This document shows, piece after piece, positions 52,819-61,535 of a DNA stretch of 64,000 nucleotides. Source of the stretch: Pseudomonas indica NBRC 103045 (lineage in GTDB: Bacteria; Pseudomonadota; Gammaproteobacteria; Pseudomonadales; Pseudomonadaceae). The notes beneath the pieces are model-generated. The model was given only the letters and a program-made list of their open reading frames with translations. It did not search any database and was not told where the DNA came from. The stretch spans positions 1 through 64,000 of the forward strand of contig NZ_BDAC01000014.1 of assembly GCF_002091635.1 (NCBI RefSeq), in the 5' to 3' direction. Position 1 is the stretch's first letter. Each line of letters starts with the position of its first letter. Both the position numbers and the translations under genes were made by a program.

Positions 52819-55008
52819 TCATGAGTCCTCCGGGTCGTTCAGTTCGTCGTGGTAGACCCACACGTCGGGGTTCTCGACGGGCATCGAGGCGCCGGAATGT
52901 GGGCACTTGTAGTGGGTCGGGAGCACCGTGTGCTCGCGCATCGGCAACTCGCCGGTGGCCGTGTCGACATCGCCCGCAGGCATGCGCAGCACCATGCCTT
53001 CGACGCAGAGATAGCCGAACTTGGTGCGGCCGCTGGAGGGCAGACCGTAGTCAGCCGCGTTGCGGAAATACTTGATGTAGCCCTGCGTCGAGAGCGCGGA
53101 GACGCGTTCGCGGATGGTGCGCTCGCCGCCGAGACCGGCCTTGCCCTCGAAGGACTCCGCGAACTGGTTGGCGGTGTAGCAGCGCCCGTTGCCAGCCTCC
53201 TCGAACAAGATCTGGAGGATCGCGTCGCGCTTGCGGCGGCGCTCGGCATCCAAGCGCTCGCCGTAGTCCTTCATCACCAGCCGCTCGTTGGCATCGACCT
53301 CGCGCCACTCGCCGTTGATCTTGTCGACATGCCGTTGCGGGATACCCGCGCCGTTGCGCAGCTCAAAGATCAGCTGGCGGGTCGTTCTGGTCTCGTCGGG
53401 CCTGAACAACAACATCCCGGTCGAGTAGTAGCCGCGCAGACTTCCCGCGCCGGCCAGTGCCTGGAACGGGTCCTCCTCGAACTGCTTCTTGCCGAGCTTC
53501 TTGGTGTGGTGGGCGAGGATGACGCCGGCGTCCGGATTCACTGCCTGGCGAATGCGCTCCACCCGCTGGGACAGGAAGAACAGCATCGCGCCGTTGTCGT
53601 TCTCGCCACCGGCGTCACCGCCGTCGAAAACGTTGCGGATCGGATCGATGGCGATGATGTCGGGAGGCTCGCCGCCGAAAGCCTGCGCGATTGCCGGGAT
53701 CACCTGCGCCAGCCCTGCGTCATCGAGCACCAGCCGCAACTGCGGTGTGGCGACGAAGTTGGCGCGGGCATCCAAAAGCCGGTGTGATGGCAGGCGCACA
53801 TCCTTCACGCGCTCGCGAAGGTAGTGGTACTGGACCTCGGCCTGCAGGTAGAACACGCGCAGCGGACGGGGTGGCTGCATGCCGAGGAATACAGCGCCTG
53901 CAGCCATGTGCGCCAGCCAAGACAGCAGGAAGTCGCTCTTGCCGACTTTCGGTGCGCCACCGAACACCAACATGCCAGCCGGTGTCAGCACGCGCGGAGC
54001 GATCAGATCGGGCGGCAGCGGCGAGTTGTCATCGAGCAGTTCGCCGAGCGTGAAGGTGGGCAGAGAGGGAGCCGCTGCCTTTACGATCCGTCGGTCACCC
54101 TGGGCGATGAATGCCGCGCAGTCGAAGCCCTCGTCGACAGCGTCTGCTGCATCCCACTTGGCCGGCTTGTCGGTCGGCGGCACCAAAATGGCCACGGATG
54201 CGCTGCCCGCCATCACGCAAGCGCGCGCTGCGCTCTCGGCGTAGTCCCAGCCGGGGGCATCCCGGTCCGGCCAGATGACCACGGATTTCCCGGCTAGTGG
54301 ACGCCAGTCGGTCTTGTCGACTGGTGCCTTGGCGCCGTTCATCGCCGTGGTGGCCGCAATGCCGCAAGCAACCAATGCAGCCGCACATTTCTCGCCTTCG
54401 ACCAGGACGACCTCTCGCGCTTTCGCGATGGCCGGTTGGTTGTAGAGCGGCCTGGGATCGGGTGCGCGCCACATGCGGGCACGCACATCCCAGGGGCGGT
54501 ACTCTTTGCCTGTCGGCGGGTCATACCGGTAGACGCAGGCGATCAGCTCGCCATCGGGAGTCAGGTAATCCCATTTGCCGGTGTAGGCGCCGAGGTCGTC
54601 CATCGGCATGCTGCGAACATCACGGCGCATCGGCGTGCCGACCGGGACAGCAATGCCGAGCCATTGCCGGATCTCTCCAGCGATGCGTGGGAAGTCGCTG
54701 CGGGCGGAGCGGCCCTGCGAGCGCGCCCACAGATCAATGATGTCGCCGCCCTCGTCGGTGGAGAAGTCTTTCCACAGGCCTCGCCGTGGTCCGTCCAGCT
54801 CAACCACCAGACTCTTTCCCGGGTTGCCATCGACATCACCGACGTAGAACTTGCCACCCCGAATGCGCCCCTGCGGAAACAGGTAGTGGAGGACGGCCTC
54901 AAGTCGATCCAGCAAGCCAGCGCGCAAGGCATCGGTGTCGGAGGTCAGTTCGTCGCGCTGCTCGGGCGCGTCATTGAAGTCGAGCCAGATGATGTTGTCG
55001 GCCATCAT
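52819..55008 (-). CDS. Phage primase / RepA-like AAA ATPase
   Basis: 729 residues. N-terminal part with a primase-like fold and TOPRIM motif VVLVEGEKCAAAL (about 210-222) and VVIWPDRDAPGWD; C-terminal RecA-fold helicase with FGGAPKVGKSDFLLSW (about 375-390) and IIAIDPIRNVF. It unites priming and unwinding for phage replication. ATG 55008 overlaps the nuclease gene end; the next codon is also ATG. Confidence 0.85.
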   Translation of the reverse strand: MMADNIIWLDFNDAPEQRDELTSDTDALRAGLLDRLEAVLHYLFPQGRIRGGKFYVGDVDGNPGKSLVVELDGPRRGLWKDFSTDEGGDIIDLWARSQGRSARSDFPRIAGEIRQWLGIAVPVGTPMRRDVRSMPMDDLGAYTGKWDYLTPDGELIACVYRYDPPTGKEYRPWDVRARMWRAPDPRPLYNQPAIAKAREVVLVEGEKCAAALVACGIAATTAMNGAKAPVDKTDWRPLAGKSVVIWPDRDAPGWDYAESAARACVMAGSASVAILVPPTDKPAKWDAADAVDEGFDCAAFIAQGDRRIVKAAAPSLPTFTLGELLDDNSPLPPDLIAPRVLTPAGMLVFGGAPKVGKSDFLLSWLAHMAAGAVFLGMQPPRPLRVFYLQAEVQYHYLRERVKDVRLPSHRLLDARANFVATPQLRLVLDDAGLAQVIPAIAQAFGGEPPDIIAIDPIRNVFDGGDAGGENDNGAMLFFLSQRVERIRQAVNPDAGVILAHHTKKLGKKQFEEDPFQALAGAGSLRGYYSTGMLLFRPDETRTTRQLIFELRNGAGIPQRHVDKINGEWREVDANERLVMKDYGERLDAERRRKRDAILQILFEEAGNGRCYTANQFAESFEGKAGLGGERTIRERVSALSTQGYIKYFRNAADYGLPSSGRTKFGYLCVEGMVLRMPAGDVDTATGELPMREHTVLPTHYKCPHSGASMPVENPDVWVYHDELNDPEDS

Positions 55009-55760
55009 GTCGAACTCCAACAGCGGTCCTGCCAGGGGCAGAACTTGCACTCGACATGCGTTGGCGTGGTTGCATGGCGCGGCAGCAGTTCCTGGATGTC
55101 CGTTGCCGTGATGACCCGAACCGCGCGATCGGACATACGCTGCGCTAGGCCGCCGTCGAACGGCACCAGCTCGAACCAGATCTCCTCGGAGTCCTTGTTG
55201 ATGGCAGTGAACAACGCCGGGTTCGCAGAGATGCCCGGAATGCTGGTCTCCATGTAGGCCTGATAGATGGCCATTTGTGCGGCATAGACCGGTTTGGATT
55301 TGCTGACGCCGTGCTTGACCGTGTCCCGCCAGGACTTGTCGTTCATGGTCTTGCACTCCCACAGGGCCGGATAGCTCATTCCTAGCTCTGCGGGGCCACC
55401 GTTCAGCACGCCATCGACGTGCCCTTGGATGCGACCGCCCGCGACAGAAAAGCCGAACTGACCGCCGCTGGCCTTTTGCGTGTACAGATCGAATCCGGCC
55501 ATGCGCAGCCAGCGGATGGCCAACTCTTCGAGGACATGGCCCACTTCGAAGACACGCAGAACGCGACCTGGCATGTCCCGGCCAGGATCGACCGGTGTCT
55601 GCAGATACTCGTATTGCAGTGCACGTTCGCAGGCAACGCCCAAGCGAGACGCACCGAGATAGTTGCGCCGGGGTTGGTTGTCGCGTTCGGCGCTCAGTGC
55701 GGCGTCGATGAGCGCGCCGATCTGCTCATGGATCTTGGGGCGGTGATTGAAGTCCAGCAT
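55005..55760 (-). CDS. Cas4-like PD-(D/E)XK exonuclease with iron-sulfur cysteines
   Basis: 251 residues. The nuclease core is GHVDGV (Asp near 118) and LWECKT (Glu-Lys near 137-139). A cysteine in GVACERA (about 49) and three in CKFCPWQDRC at the C-terminus make a four-cysteine set for a 4Fe-4S cluster, as in Cas4 and AddB-type nucleases. It is likely the recombination exonuclease working with the Sak4-like ATPase. Overlaps the primase gene by four bases. Confidence 0.8.
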   Translation of the reverse strand: MLDFNHRPKIHEQIGALIDAALSAERDNQPRRNYLGASRLGVACERALQYEYLQTPVDPGRDMPGRVLRVFEVGHVLEELAIRWLRMAGFDLYTQKASGGQFGFSVAGGRIQGHVDGVLNGGPAELGMSYPALWECKTMNDKSWRDTVKHGVSKSKPVYAAQMAIYQAYMETSIPGISANPALFTAINKDSEEIWFELVPFDGGLAQRMSDRAVRVITATDIQELLPRHATTPTHVECKFCPWQDRCWSST

Positions 55761-56182
55761 CAGAACGGCACCCCCGTCGAAGCAGGCTTACCCTGGCGGG
55801 CGAGTCGCTCCTCAAGAAAAGCGCGGTCCTTCTCCGCCATCCGCTCGTGCTCGACGAGCATGTGTTCCTGGTAGGCGGTCACCACCACGTCGATCAGCAT
55901 CAGCACTTCGTCTTTGCTGTAGTCCGCCAACGGTCGCTGCATGCCGATGGCGCCGACATACTCACCCAGCGGGGCCAGGCAGGACGCCATGGCGGCCAGT
56001 TCCATATCACTCGGGTCGATCATGTGACCTCCCGTCTTTTCCATGAGCCGTGAAAACGCGTTCTGGCAGCGCATGGAGCAGAACACCCAGCGATTCGAGT
56101 AACGGCGTGGGTCGCTGCGCGGCAGGCGTGGATTGAAGTAGCCGAAGCCCTTGGCCTTGCGGGAGCAGACTGCACATTTCAC
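55760..56182 (-). CDS. DUF6511-like zinc protein
   Basis: 140 residues from GTG 56182 with GGGAGG upstream. N-terminal CAVCSRKAKGFGYFNPRLPRSDPRRYSNRWVFCSMRCQNAF has a C-x2-C...C-x3-C zinc ribbon; the rest is helical and acidic. It belongs to phage replication blocks and may assist the nuclease or helicase. Overlaps neighbours on both sides. Confidence 0.75.
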   Translation of the reverse strand: MKCAVCSRKAKGFGYFNPRLPRSDPRRYSNRWVFCSMRCQNAFSRLMEKTGGHMIDPSDMELAAMASCLAPLGEYVGAIGMQRPLADYSKDEVLMLIDVVVTAYQEHMLVEHERMAEKDRAFLEERLARQGKPASTGVPF

Positions 56183-57855
56183 GCGGCCTCCCGGTGGGCA
56201 TCGTTGGCAGCCACCACAAGGCGCTGAATCGACGACTTGTTGAACTGGAAGGACAGCATCGCCGAGGCCTGATAGCGCGTCATGCCGAAGTCGGCGCGCA
56301 ACGCCTGCGGCAGATACTGCAGTTGCTTCGCGGTCGGCGGTTCGTTCAGCCAACGTCGGGTCTTGTGCGCGGAGTCTGCCGACTCGCGGTCATTCAGCCA
56401 GTCATCGGCCTTGGCCATGCAGACGGTGCGGTCGCCGACGGCCAGCAAGCGTGGCTGCAGATCCTTGCCACCGCCCACGGCGTGCCAGCGTCCATTCAGG
56501 AAGAACACGCCACCCCAGGCATTGAAGCCGGTGGCCATCAATGCGTCGTCGCAGCCGAACAGGTCGCACCAACGGAAGTTGGAGCGCTTGAGAAGATCGA
56601 TCTCGGTCATCACGAAATCGGCCAGTGCATCACCTTCCTCGGTGGTCTCGTTCTCCCAGACGAATCCGCACAGCGGGCATTCGCGGCAGCCGAGCGGGAC
56701 GGTGGCTTCACAGGACGGGCAGTCCTTGGTCGGCACTTCCCCGTGATGCTGGTGCCCGTCGAGGTTGACGTCCTGCTCCAAGGAACCGTGCATCAAGGTA
56801 GCGGTGCCGAAGTCCAACACCACGCAGTCGGTCTTGATGACGCCGGGATGCTCGATAGGATCGATGGTGCGCAGGCCGCGCCCGATCATCTGGGTCAGGG
56901 TCGACTTGTGCGAGCTGGGTCGCAGCAGAACCACGCAGGAGGTAGGCGTGAAGTCGTAGCCCTCCGTGAGCACAGCCACATTGACCACGACCTGCGCGGT
57001 ACCGGATTCGTACTCGGCCAGGCGTGTCTTTCGCTCAGATTCTGAGAGCTCTCCGTGCACGATCACGGCGGATACACCGGCATCCTGAAAGGCCCAGCGC
57101 ACACATTCGGCATGGGCGACGGTCGAGCAGAACACGATCGTCTTGCGGTCGCCGGCCTTCTCACGCCAATGACGGATCACGGCATCGGTGATGGGAGTCT
57201 TGTTGAGAATCGCCTCGACTTCCGTCATGTCGAAGTCAGTGGCCGTGCGCCGGACCCGCGTCAACTGCTCCTGGGCGCCGACATCGATGACAAAGGTGCG
57301 TGGCGGCACGAGGTGGCCGGAGGCGATCAGCTCGCCGAGGGTGATTTGATCCGCGACGTTGCTGAAGACCTCCCGCAGTCCCTTGCCGTCACTGCGGGCA
57401 GGCGTCGCCGTCACCCCGAAGATCTGGGCGCGCGGGTTCTTGTCCAACACGCGGTCGATTACGCGGCGGTACGACGCCGAGGCTGCGTGATGCGCTTCAT
57501 CGATCACCAGCAGATCGAGGATCGGGATGGCAGCGAGATGGTTGTCACGCGACAGCGTTTGCACCATCGCGAACGTGGCGCGCCCGGACCAGGATTTGTC
57601 CTTGGCATCGAACACGGAGGTGCTGACGCCCGGATTCACCCGTGCAAACTTGGTCAGGTTTTGGCCGGTCAGTTCATCGCGATGAGCGAGGATGCAGGCC
57701 TTGGCATCTGGCTCGGCCAACAAGCTGCCGGCCACCGCCGACAGCATGATGGTCTTGCCCGACCCGGTGGGGCCAACAGATAGGGTGTTGCCGTGTTGGG
57801 CGAGCGCCGCCAAAGAGCGCTCGACCAGCAGGGCTTGGCGGGGGCGGAGCATCAT
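56179..57855 (-). CDS. DEAD/DEAH-box phage helicase
   Basis: 558 residues. SVGPTGSGKT (Walker A, about 27-36), VIDEAHH (DEAH-like), TATPAR and QMIGRGLR (motif VI) make a superfamily 2 helicase of the UvsW/type III-res kind. A four-cysteine zinc ribbon CPSCE ... CPLC follows near 380. ATG 57855 (ATG ATG) with AAGGGGA upstream. Role in replication and recombination. Confidence 0.85.
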   Translation of the reverse strand: MMLRPRQALLVERSLAALAQHGNTLSVGPTGSGKTIMLSAVAGSLLAEPDAKACILAHRDELTGQNLTKFARVNPGVSTSVFDAKDKSWSGRATFAMVQTLSRDNHLAAIPILDLLVIDEAHHAASASYRRVIDRVLDKNPRAQIFGVTATPARSDGKGLREVFSNVADQITLGELIASGHLVPPRTFVIDVGAQEQLTRVRRTATDFDMTEVEAILNKTPITDAVIRHWREKAGDRKTIVFCSTVAHAECVRWAFQDAGVSAVIVHGELSESERKTRLAEYESGTAQVVVNVAVLTEGYDFTPTSCVVLLRPSSHKSTLTQMIGRGLRTIDPIEHPGVIKTDCVVLDFGTATLMHGSLEQDVNLDGHQHHGEVPTKDCPSCEATVPLGCRECPLCGFVWENETTEEGDALADFVMTEIDLLKRSNFRWCDLFGCDDALMATGFNAWGGVFFLNGRWHAVGGGKDLQPRLLAVGDRTVCMAKADDWLNDRESADSAHKTRRWLNEPPTAKQLQYLPQALRADFGMTRYQASAMLSFQFNKSSIQRLVVAANDAHREAA

Positions 57856-57868
57856 GGCGGCGTCCCCT

Positions 57869-58474
57869 TTACTGTGCCCAGCTCGGGCGACCCGGCACGG
57901 AGGCACGGCCCGTGGCCTGGGCATACGCGTTCGACCCGTTTGCGGGTGCTGGCGCTTTCGCCGCTCCCTGCGCGCCACCCATGAGGGCGGCGTAGTCCTT
58001 GTGGTCGGGCGTGATCGCGGCCTTGATCACGCTCTTGTCTTGGCCGTTCTGGTCTTTGTCCCAGTCGACCTTGCCGAGAAACTCGATGCCATCGAGATCG
58101 GCAAACCCGCTGATGCGGCGCGCGTTCTGCGCGGCAGGACTGTTGTCGCCAGGATGAACGCCGCGCGCTGAGTTGAGGATCGCCTTGACGAAGGTGCGGC
58201 CCATGTTGGCCCACTCAGGGCCTTTCGGACTGTGCAGGCCGATCAGCGACCACATCTTGCGACGGGCGAACTCACCCTCCATCACGACGAACTCGCAGTT
58301 CAGGTACACCGAGCCGGTGTTGTCGTTGCGGGTGGCGTAGCCGCCGGTCCATCCCTGCGACGGATCATCGAAGCCACCCGGCTTGATGGTCATGCGGACA
58401 CGCACCAGCGCGCCTTTGGGAATCAGGTCGAAAGAGGTCTGTTCGGAGGCGGAATTGAAATCGAAGTAGGTCAT
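57869..58474 (-). CDS. DUF669-like ssDNA-binding protein
   Basis: 201 residues. MTYFDFNSASEQTSFDLIPKGALVRVRMTIKPGGF and GRTFVKAILNSARG fit DUF669-type phage proteins that serve as single-strand binding proteins; the C-terminus is A/G/P-rich and low-complexity. Between helicase and Sak4-like genes. Binding is inferred from the family. Confidence 0.75.
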   Translation of the reverse strand: MTYFDFNSASEQTSFDLIPKGALVRVRMTIKPGGFDDPSQGWTGGYATRNDNTGSVYLNCEFVVMEGEFARRKMWSLIGLHSPKGPEWANMGRTFVKAILNSARGVHPGDNSPAAQNARRISGFADLDGIEFLGKVDWDKDQNGQDKSVIKAAITPDHKDYAALMGGAQGAAKAPAPANGSNAYAQATGRASVPGRPSWAQ

Positions 58475-58476
58475 GA

Positions 58477-59352
58477 TCAGGACTCCTGAGTCGAAGTGGA
58501 TTCGGGGATGGCAGCGGGCGCGGGGCGCGCGAAATCGAGCCGTTCGGTAGCGGGCCTGGCCGGGCCGGCGATCTTTTCCATGAGGCGGCCGAGGTGTGGC
58601 TCCTCGATCGGATCGAGCCGCCCGGAGCGGTCCTTGGCGGGGTAGCCCCATGCGTTCAGCGTGTGGCAGACGAAGGCGCGGTAACTGGCGCCGTCATCGG
58701 CCTTCAGCTCGGCCAGGGTGACGACCTCATCGACGATGCCGGGCAGTTCCAGGCCGGTCTTGGAGCCGTCGATCTGCAGCGAGAACACCCGGCGATTGAA
58801 ATCGTCGAGGCGCTCGTCGAGGATGCCGACGAACCAGACGTTCTTGCCGCGCGTGTGCTGCAGGTGGGTCAGCCAGGCGATCATTTCCTGGCCCATCAGC
58901 CCATACGCACCCCGGCTGTCGGGTTTGCCGGTCTTCTCGGAGTAGGCCTGGGGCTGGCCTTTGCACCATTGCAGGCACAGGCGACCGGCCACGGTGATGG
59001 AGTCGACGAACACGGTGTCGTACTTGTCCAGCACGACCGGATCGCCGAAGCGCGCACACACGGCATCGAAGTGGGCCTGACTGAACGGCTGGTCGTCACG
59101 CAGCGCCGGGTTCGGTCCGCCGATGTACACCGCGAAGTCACGACACTCCTGCCAGGTGCGCGGACGGATCGTGTCGCCCGCCCAGCCCTCGACAGCCAGA
59201 TCTCCAGCTTCAAGGTCGAAGAAGAGAGTGGCCGTGGGTTTCAGCGTCCAGAGTTGCGAGGTCTTGCCGATGCCGCTCTTGCCGACGAGCACGCCTTTCA
59301 CGCCACGGCGCTCGGCCAGACGCTGGTCTGCAGTAATGATGGGGAGGCTCAT
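58477..59352 (-). CDS. Sak4-like RecA-fold recombination ATPase
   Basis: 291 residues. LVGKSGIGKTSQL (Walker A, about 22-34), ATLFFDLEAGDLAVEG and VFVDSITVAGRL (Walker B) fit the Sak4 family of RecA-like single-strand annealing helpers. It works with the Cas4-like nuclease and ssDNA-binding protein. Two bases from the DUF669-like gene and overlapping the next by four. Confidence 0.8.
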   Translation of the reverse strand: MSLPIITADQRLAERRGVKGVLVGKSGIGKTSQLWTLKPTATLFFDLEAGDLAVEGWAGDTIRPRTWQECRDFAVYIGGPNPALRDDQPFSQAHFDAVCARFGDPVVLDKYDTVFVDSITVAGRLCLQWCKGQPQAYSEKTGKPDSRGAYGLMGQEMIAWLTHLQHTRGKNVWFVGILDERLDDFNRRVFSLQIDGSKTGLELPGIVDEVVTLAELKADDGASYRAFVCHTLNAWGYPAKDRSGRLDPIEEPHLGRLMEKIAGPARPATERLDFARPAPAAIPESTSTQES

Positions 59353-59663
59353 TTGCCGGCCTCCTCGGTGCTGATGCTGGCGAACGCGTCAGCAACGGTG
59401 GTCATACCGAGCGCGCCACGCTTGCGGGCCATCTCGTACAGGTCACGCAGACCACTCAGACGGCGATGGATCAGACGGGATTCCGACTCCATGCCTTGGA
59501 TCGCGAATGCCAGGTCATCGATGGTGGCGTCCTCAAGGCGACGCACGACTTCGTCGGGGCGATTGCCGTCCAGCGCCGGGATGCGGATGTTTTCAGGCAG
59601 ATCACGGAGATACAGTTCGGGCTGCTTGCGCAGCAGTTCGAGTAGCGTAGGTTTGGTTTTCAT
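59349..59663 (-). CDS. Small phage protein of replication block
   Basis: 104 residues, MKTKPTLLELLRKQPELYLRDLPENIRIPALDGNRPDEVVRRLEDATIDDLAFAIQGMESESRLIHRRL, helical and acidic. ATG 59663 with a plausible RBS in AGGAGT. No known function; overlaps the Sak4-like start by four bases. Confidence 0.65.
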   Translation of the reverse strand: MKTKPTLLELLRKQPELYLRDLPENIRIPALDGNRPDEVVRRLEDATIDDLAFAIQGMESESRLIHRRLSGLRDLYEMARKRGALGMTTVADAFASISTEEAGK

Positions 59664-59668
59664 GGTGA

Positions 59669-60139
59669 TTACTCCTGAAGCAGAGCGAGACGAAAGCCCG
59701 GCTTGCCGGTCTTGAGGGTGCGTGCCGGGGCGAAGGCGTTCTTGAGCGACTCGGGCCACGAGTTGAACTTGGTTTCCGAAATCCGGTAGCTGATCTCCAC
59801 GTACTCGGACGGGTCGTCACCGTTGGCGGCGATGCGCTGGGTGATCTCGGCAAGCCGCTTCTGATCCCAGTCGACTTTCTTGGGCAGATCGGCAGTGATG
59901 CGGACGTGCCCGTCGTCGAAATGGACGACGCCGGTATCCTTGCCAGCTGCCAGGCGGAGTTGGTGGGCGCGGTCGGCGTACTTGAGGTCCAGTGCGCGAT
60001 CGACGTGCTCGACGATCGCCTTGGCAGCGGCGAGAAGATCAGCAGCGTCGTTCTTGAGCTGGAACAGGGACTCGCTGGCAAGCGCAGCTAGTTCGCCGGC
60101 CGGGGTGGTCAGGACTTCGTCGGGGGAGATGCGGTTCAC
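59669..60139 (-). CDS. Phage protein, function unknown
   Basis: 156 residues. Helical N-terminal half (LASESLFQLKNDAADLLAAAKAIVEHVDRALDLKYADRAHQLR) and a beta-strand C-terminal half (GVVHFDDGHVRITADLPKKVDWDQKRLAEI ... ISETKFNSWPESLKNAFAPARTLKTGKPGFRL). A conserved early-block protein; role unknown. Confidence 0.7.
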   Translation of the reverse strand: MNRISPDEVLTTPAGELAALASESLFQLKNDAADLLAAAKAIVEHVDRALDLKYADRAHQLRLAAGKDTGVVHFDDGHVRITADLPKKVDWDQKRLAEITQRIAANGDDPSEYVEISYRISETKFNSWPESLKNAFAPARTLKTGKPGFRLALLQE

Positions 60140-60348
60140 AGCGCACCTCCCGCATTGACGCGTTCAGAGGTGCTCTTGCGCAGGCTCTCGGCCTCGTAGG
60201 CTTCGATGTCCTCGATGCGGTAAGCGACACGACCCTGCAGCTTCAGGAATACCGGGCCGATACCTTCGGAGCGCCAGCGTTCAAGCGTGGCTTCGCTGAC
60301 TCCCCAACGTTCGGCCAATTGGCCTTGATTCAGATGTTTGACACTCAC
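60136..60348 (-). CDS. HTH DNA-binding protein (AlpA/excisionase-like)
   Basis: 70 residues from GTG 60348 with AAGGAG seven bases upstream. QLAERWGVSEATLERWRSEGIGPVFLKLQGRVAYRIEDIEAYEAE is the short winged-helix pattern of MerR/AlpA-like excisionases and regulators. First gene of the replication operon; may regulate early genes or excision. Confidence 0.8.
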   Translation of the reverse strand: MSVKHLNQGQLAERWGVSEATLERWRSEGIGPVFLKLQGRVAYRIEDIEAYEAESLRKSTSERVNAGGAL

Positions 60349-60423
60349 GATGCACTCCTTCTGGTTGTTGCGAATTCGTGAGGTCAGTTTCGAAGTCGGC
60401 CTGTGCGGGCGTCTGCCGCCGCC

Positions 60424-60445
60424 ATGTACGGGCTGATGTACGGGC
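60424..60445. repeat. Tandem 10-bp direct repeat ATGTACGGGC
   Basis: Two perfect copies (60424-60433 and 60436-60445), 12 bp from start to start, in the leader of the replication operon. Possible operator. A tenth copy of the octamer of the 52.7-kb array, TGCCAACT, lies at 60514-60521. Confidence 0.6.
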
Positions 60446-60480
60446 GCAGCTTCTGCGGGGAAAAGCGGGGCCCAGAAAGC

Positions 60481-60502
60481 AAAAAACCGCCCGAAGGCGG
60501 TT
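60481..60502 (-). terminator. Rho-independent terminator of the uncharacterised pair
   Basis: On the minus strand AACCGCC-TTCG-GGCGGTT followed by TTTT. It separates the two-gene operon from the replication operon. Confidence 0.85.
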
Positions 60503-60530
60503 GTGCGTGGTGCTGCCAACTGGTGGCCGG

Positions 60531-61535
60531 TCAATCTCGGCGGAAGCCATACTTCCCCTTTTCAGGGTTGTCGATGTAGTCCTCCCAGTCGGTGTTGCCA
60601 CTGAACAGGTTCTGCATGCGCTGACTGCGCGCCGTCTTCTTATCTGCATAGGCTGCGTCGAGAATTTCAGCGGCTGGGAGAATCCACCTGTCGTTGATGG
60701 CCTGCTCGAACATGTAGCGGACTGCCGCAGCCTGGCGCTCGCCTTTGATCGTCCAGGGCTTAGTCTTTGTGCGGATAGTCAGCGTGTTGGTGTATTCGTC
60801 AAAGTGCACCGGCAACACGGGTCGGATCGCGCCATCGGGTGGTGCGACCAGGATGCGGTGCAGCAGATCCATGTCGATGCATGGCGTTGCGACATAGTTG
60901 ACGATTGCTTCTCGAAGCGACGCAAAGCGGTAGCTGCGCGGTGGGCGAACAAACTGCGGCAACACACCGCCAGACGACAAAATCAGGCCTTGGTCAGGAA
61001 GACTTGTCTGGCTGAAGTGGCGAAAAACCTCTTCGATGGAGTGCGCCAAGCCGCGAACGAGCCAGACGTCTGTCAAGGCGTGCCCGATTCGTGCCTTTCC
61101 CAAATGCCAAAGGGCATCGTCCAGCAGCGGCGCATCAATTCCTTTTCGCAAAGCCTGCGCGATACCCAGGAGATCGGCGATGGTGCTCAGGATTGCAGCT
61201 GGCCGAACGCTGTAGATGGCGACCTCGGCAGCGGGGACAGACTTCCACCGAAAGGTCTCAGGGCAGCGGTAGCGATACCGATCAGCTTGGTCATCTTCAG
61301 TCAGGTCGACTTGAACGAGATCATCATCAAGCGATGCTGGGTAGCTCCCGGCGTAGCCAACGCAGTCGGTCCACTGCTCCAGCAGCTTCGGCGTCAAAGA
61401 TGTCCGCCGAAGGACACTCCACCCGGGTACCCCACGAAGCCGCTGTCCGTCGCCGTCGGCAATCGGCTGCCCAGACTGTTCGAACAGGTCGATCAGATCA
61501 AGCAGCGACTGTGTCGGCAGGGGCTTCGACGACAT
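60531..61535 (-). CDS. Unrecognised protein of two-gene prophage operon
   Basis: 334 residues, no known domain recognised. N-terminal MSSKPLPTQSLLDLIDLFEQSGQPIADGDGQRL, a central SYRFASLREAIVNYVATPCIDMDLLHRI, and a C-terminal beta/alpha part (HFDEYTNTLTIRTKTKPWTIKGERQAAAVRYMFEQAINDRWILPAAEILDAAYADKK) that looks like a winged helix. Overlaps the gene before it by 38 bases, so the pair is translated together; followed by a terminator. Confidence 0.7.
   Translation of the reverse strand: MSSKPLPTQSLLDLIDLFEQSGQPIADGDGQRLRGVPGWSVLRRTSLTPKLLEQWTDCVGYAGSYPASLDDDLVQVDLTEDDQADRYRYRCPETFRWKSVPAAEVAIYSVRPAAILSTIADLLGIAQALRKGIDAPLLDDALWHLGKARIGHALTDVWLVRGLAHSIEEVFRHFSQTSLPDQGLILSSGGVLPQFVRPPRSYRFASLREAIVNYVATPCIDMDLLHRILVAPPDGAIRPVLPVHFDEYTNTLTIRTKTKPWTIKGERQAAAVRYMFEQAINDRWILPAAEILDAAYADKKTARSQRMQNLFSGNTDWEDYIDNPEKGKYGFRRD

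Noticed and set aside
52619-52855. Plus-strand open frame over the octamer cluster
   Set aside because: It runs through the repeats and into the complement of the primase end with no RBS or family match.
55005-55760. CRISPR-linked cas4
   Set aside because: It is overlapped by phage replication genes and no cas1/cas2 or repeats are near, so it is a phage recombination nuclease.
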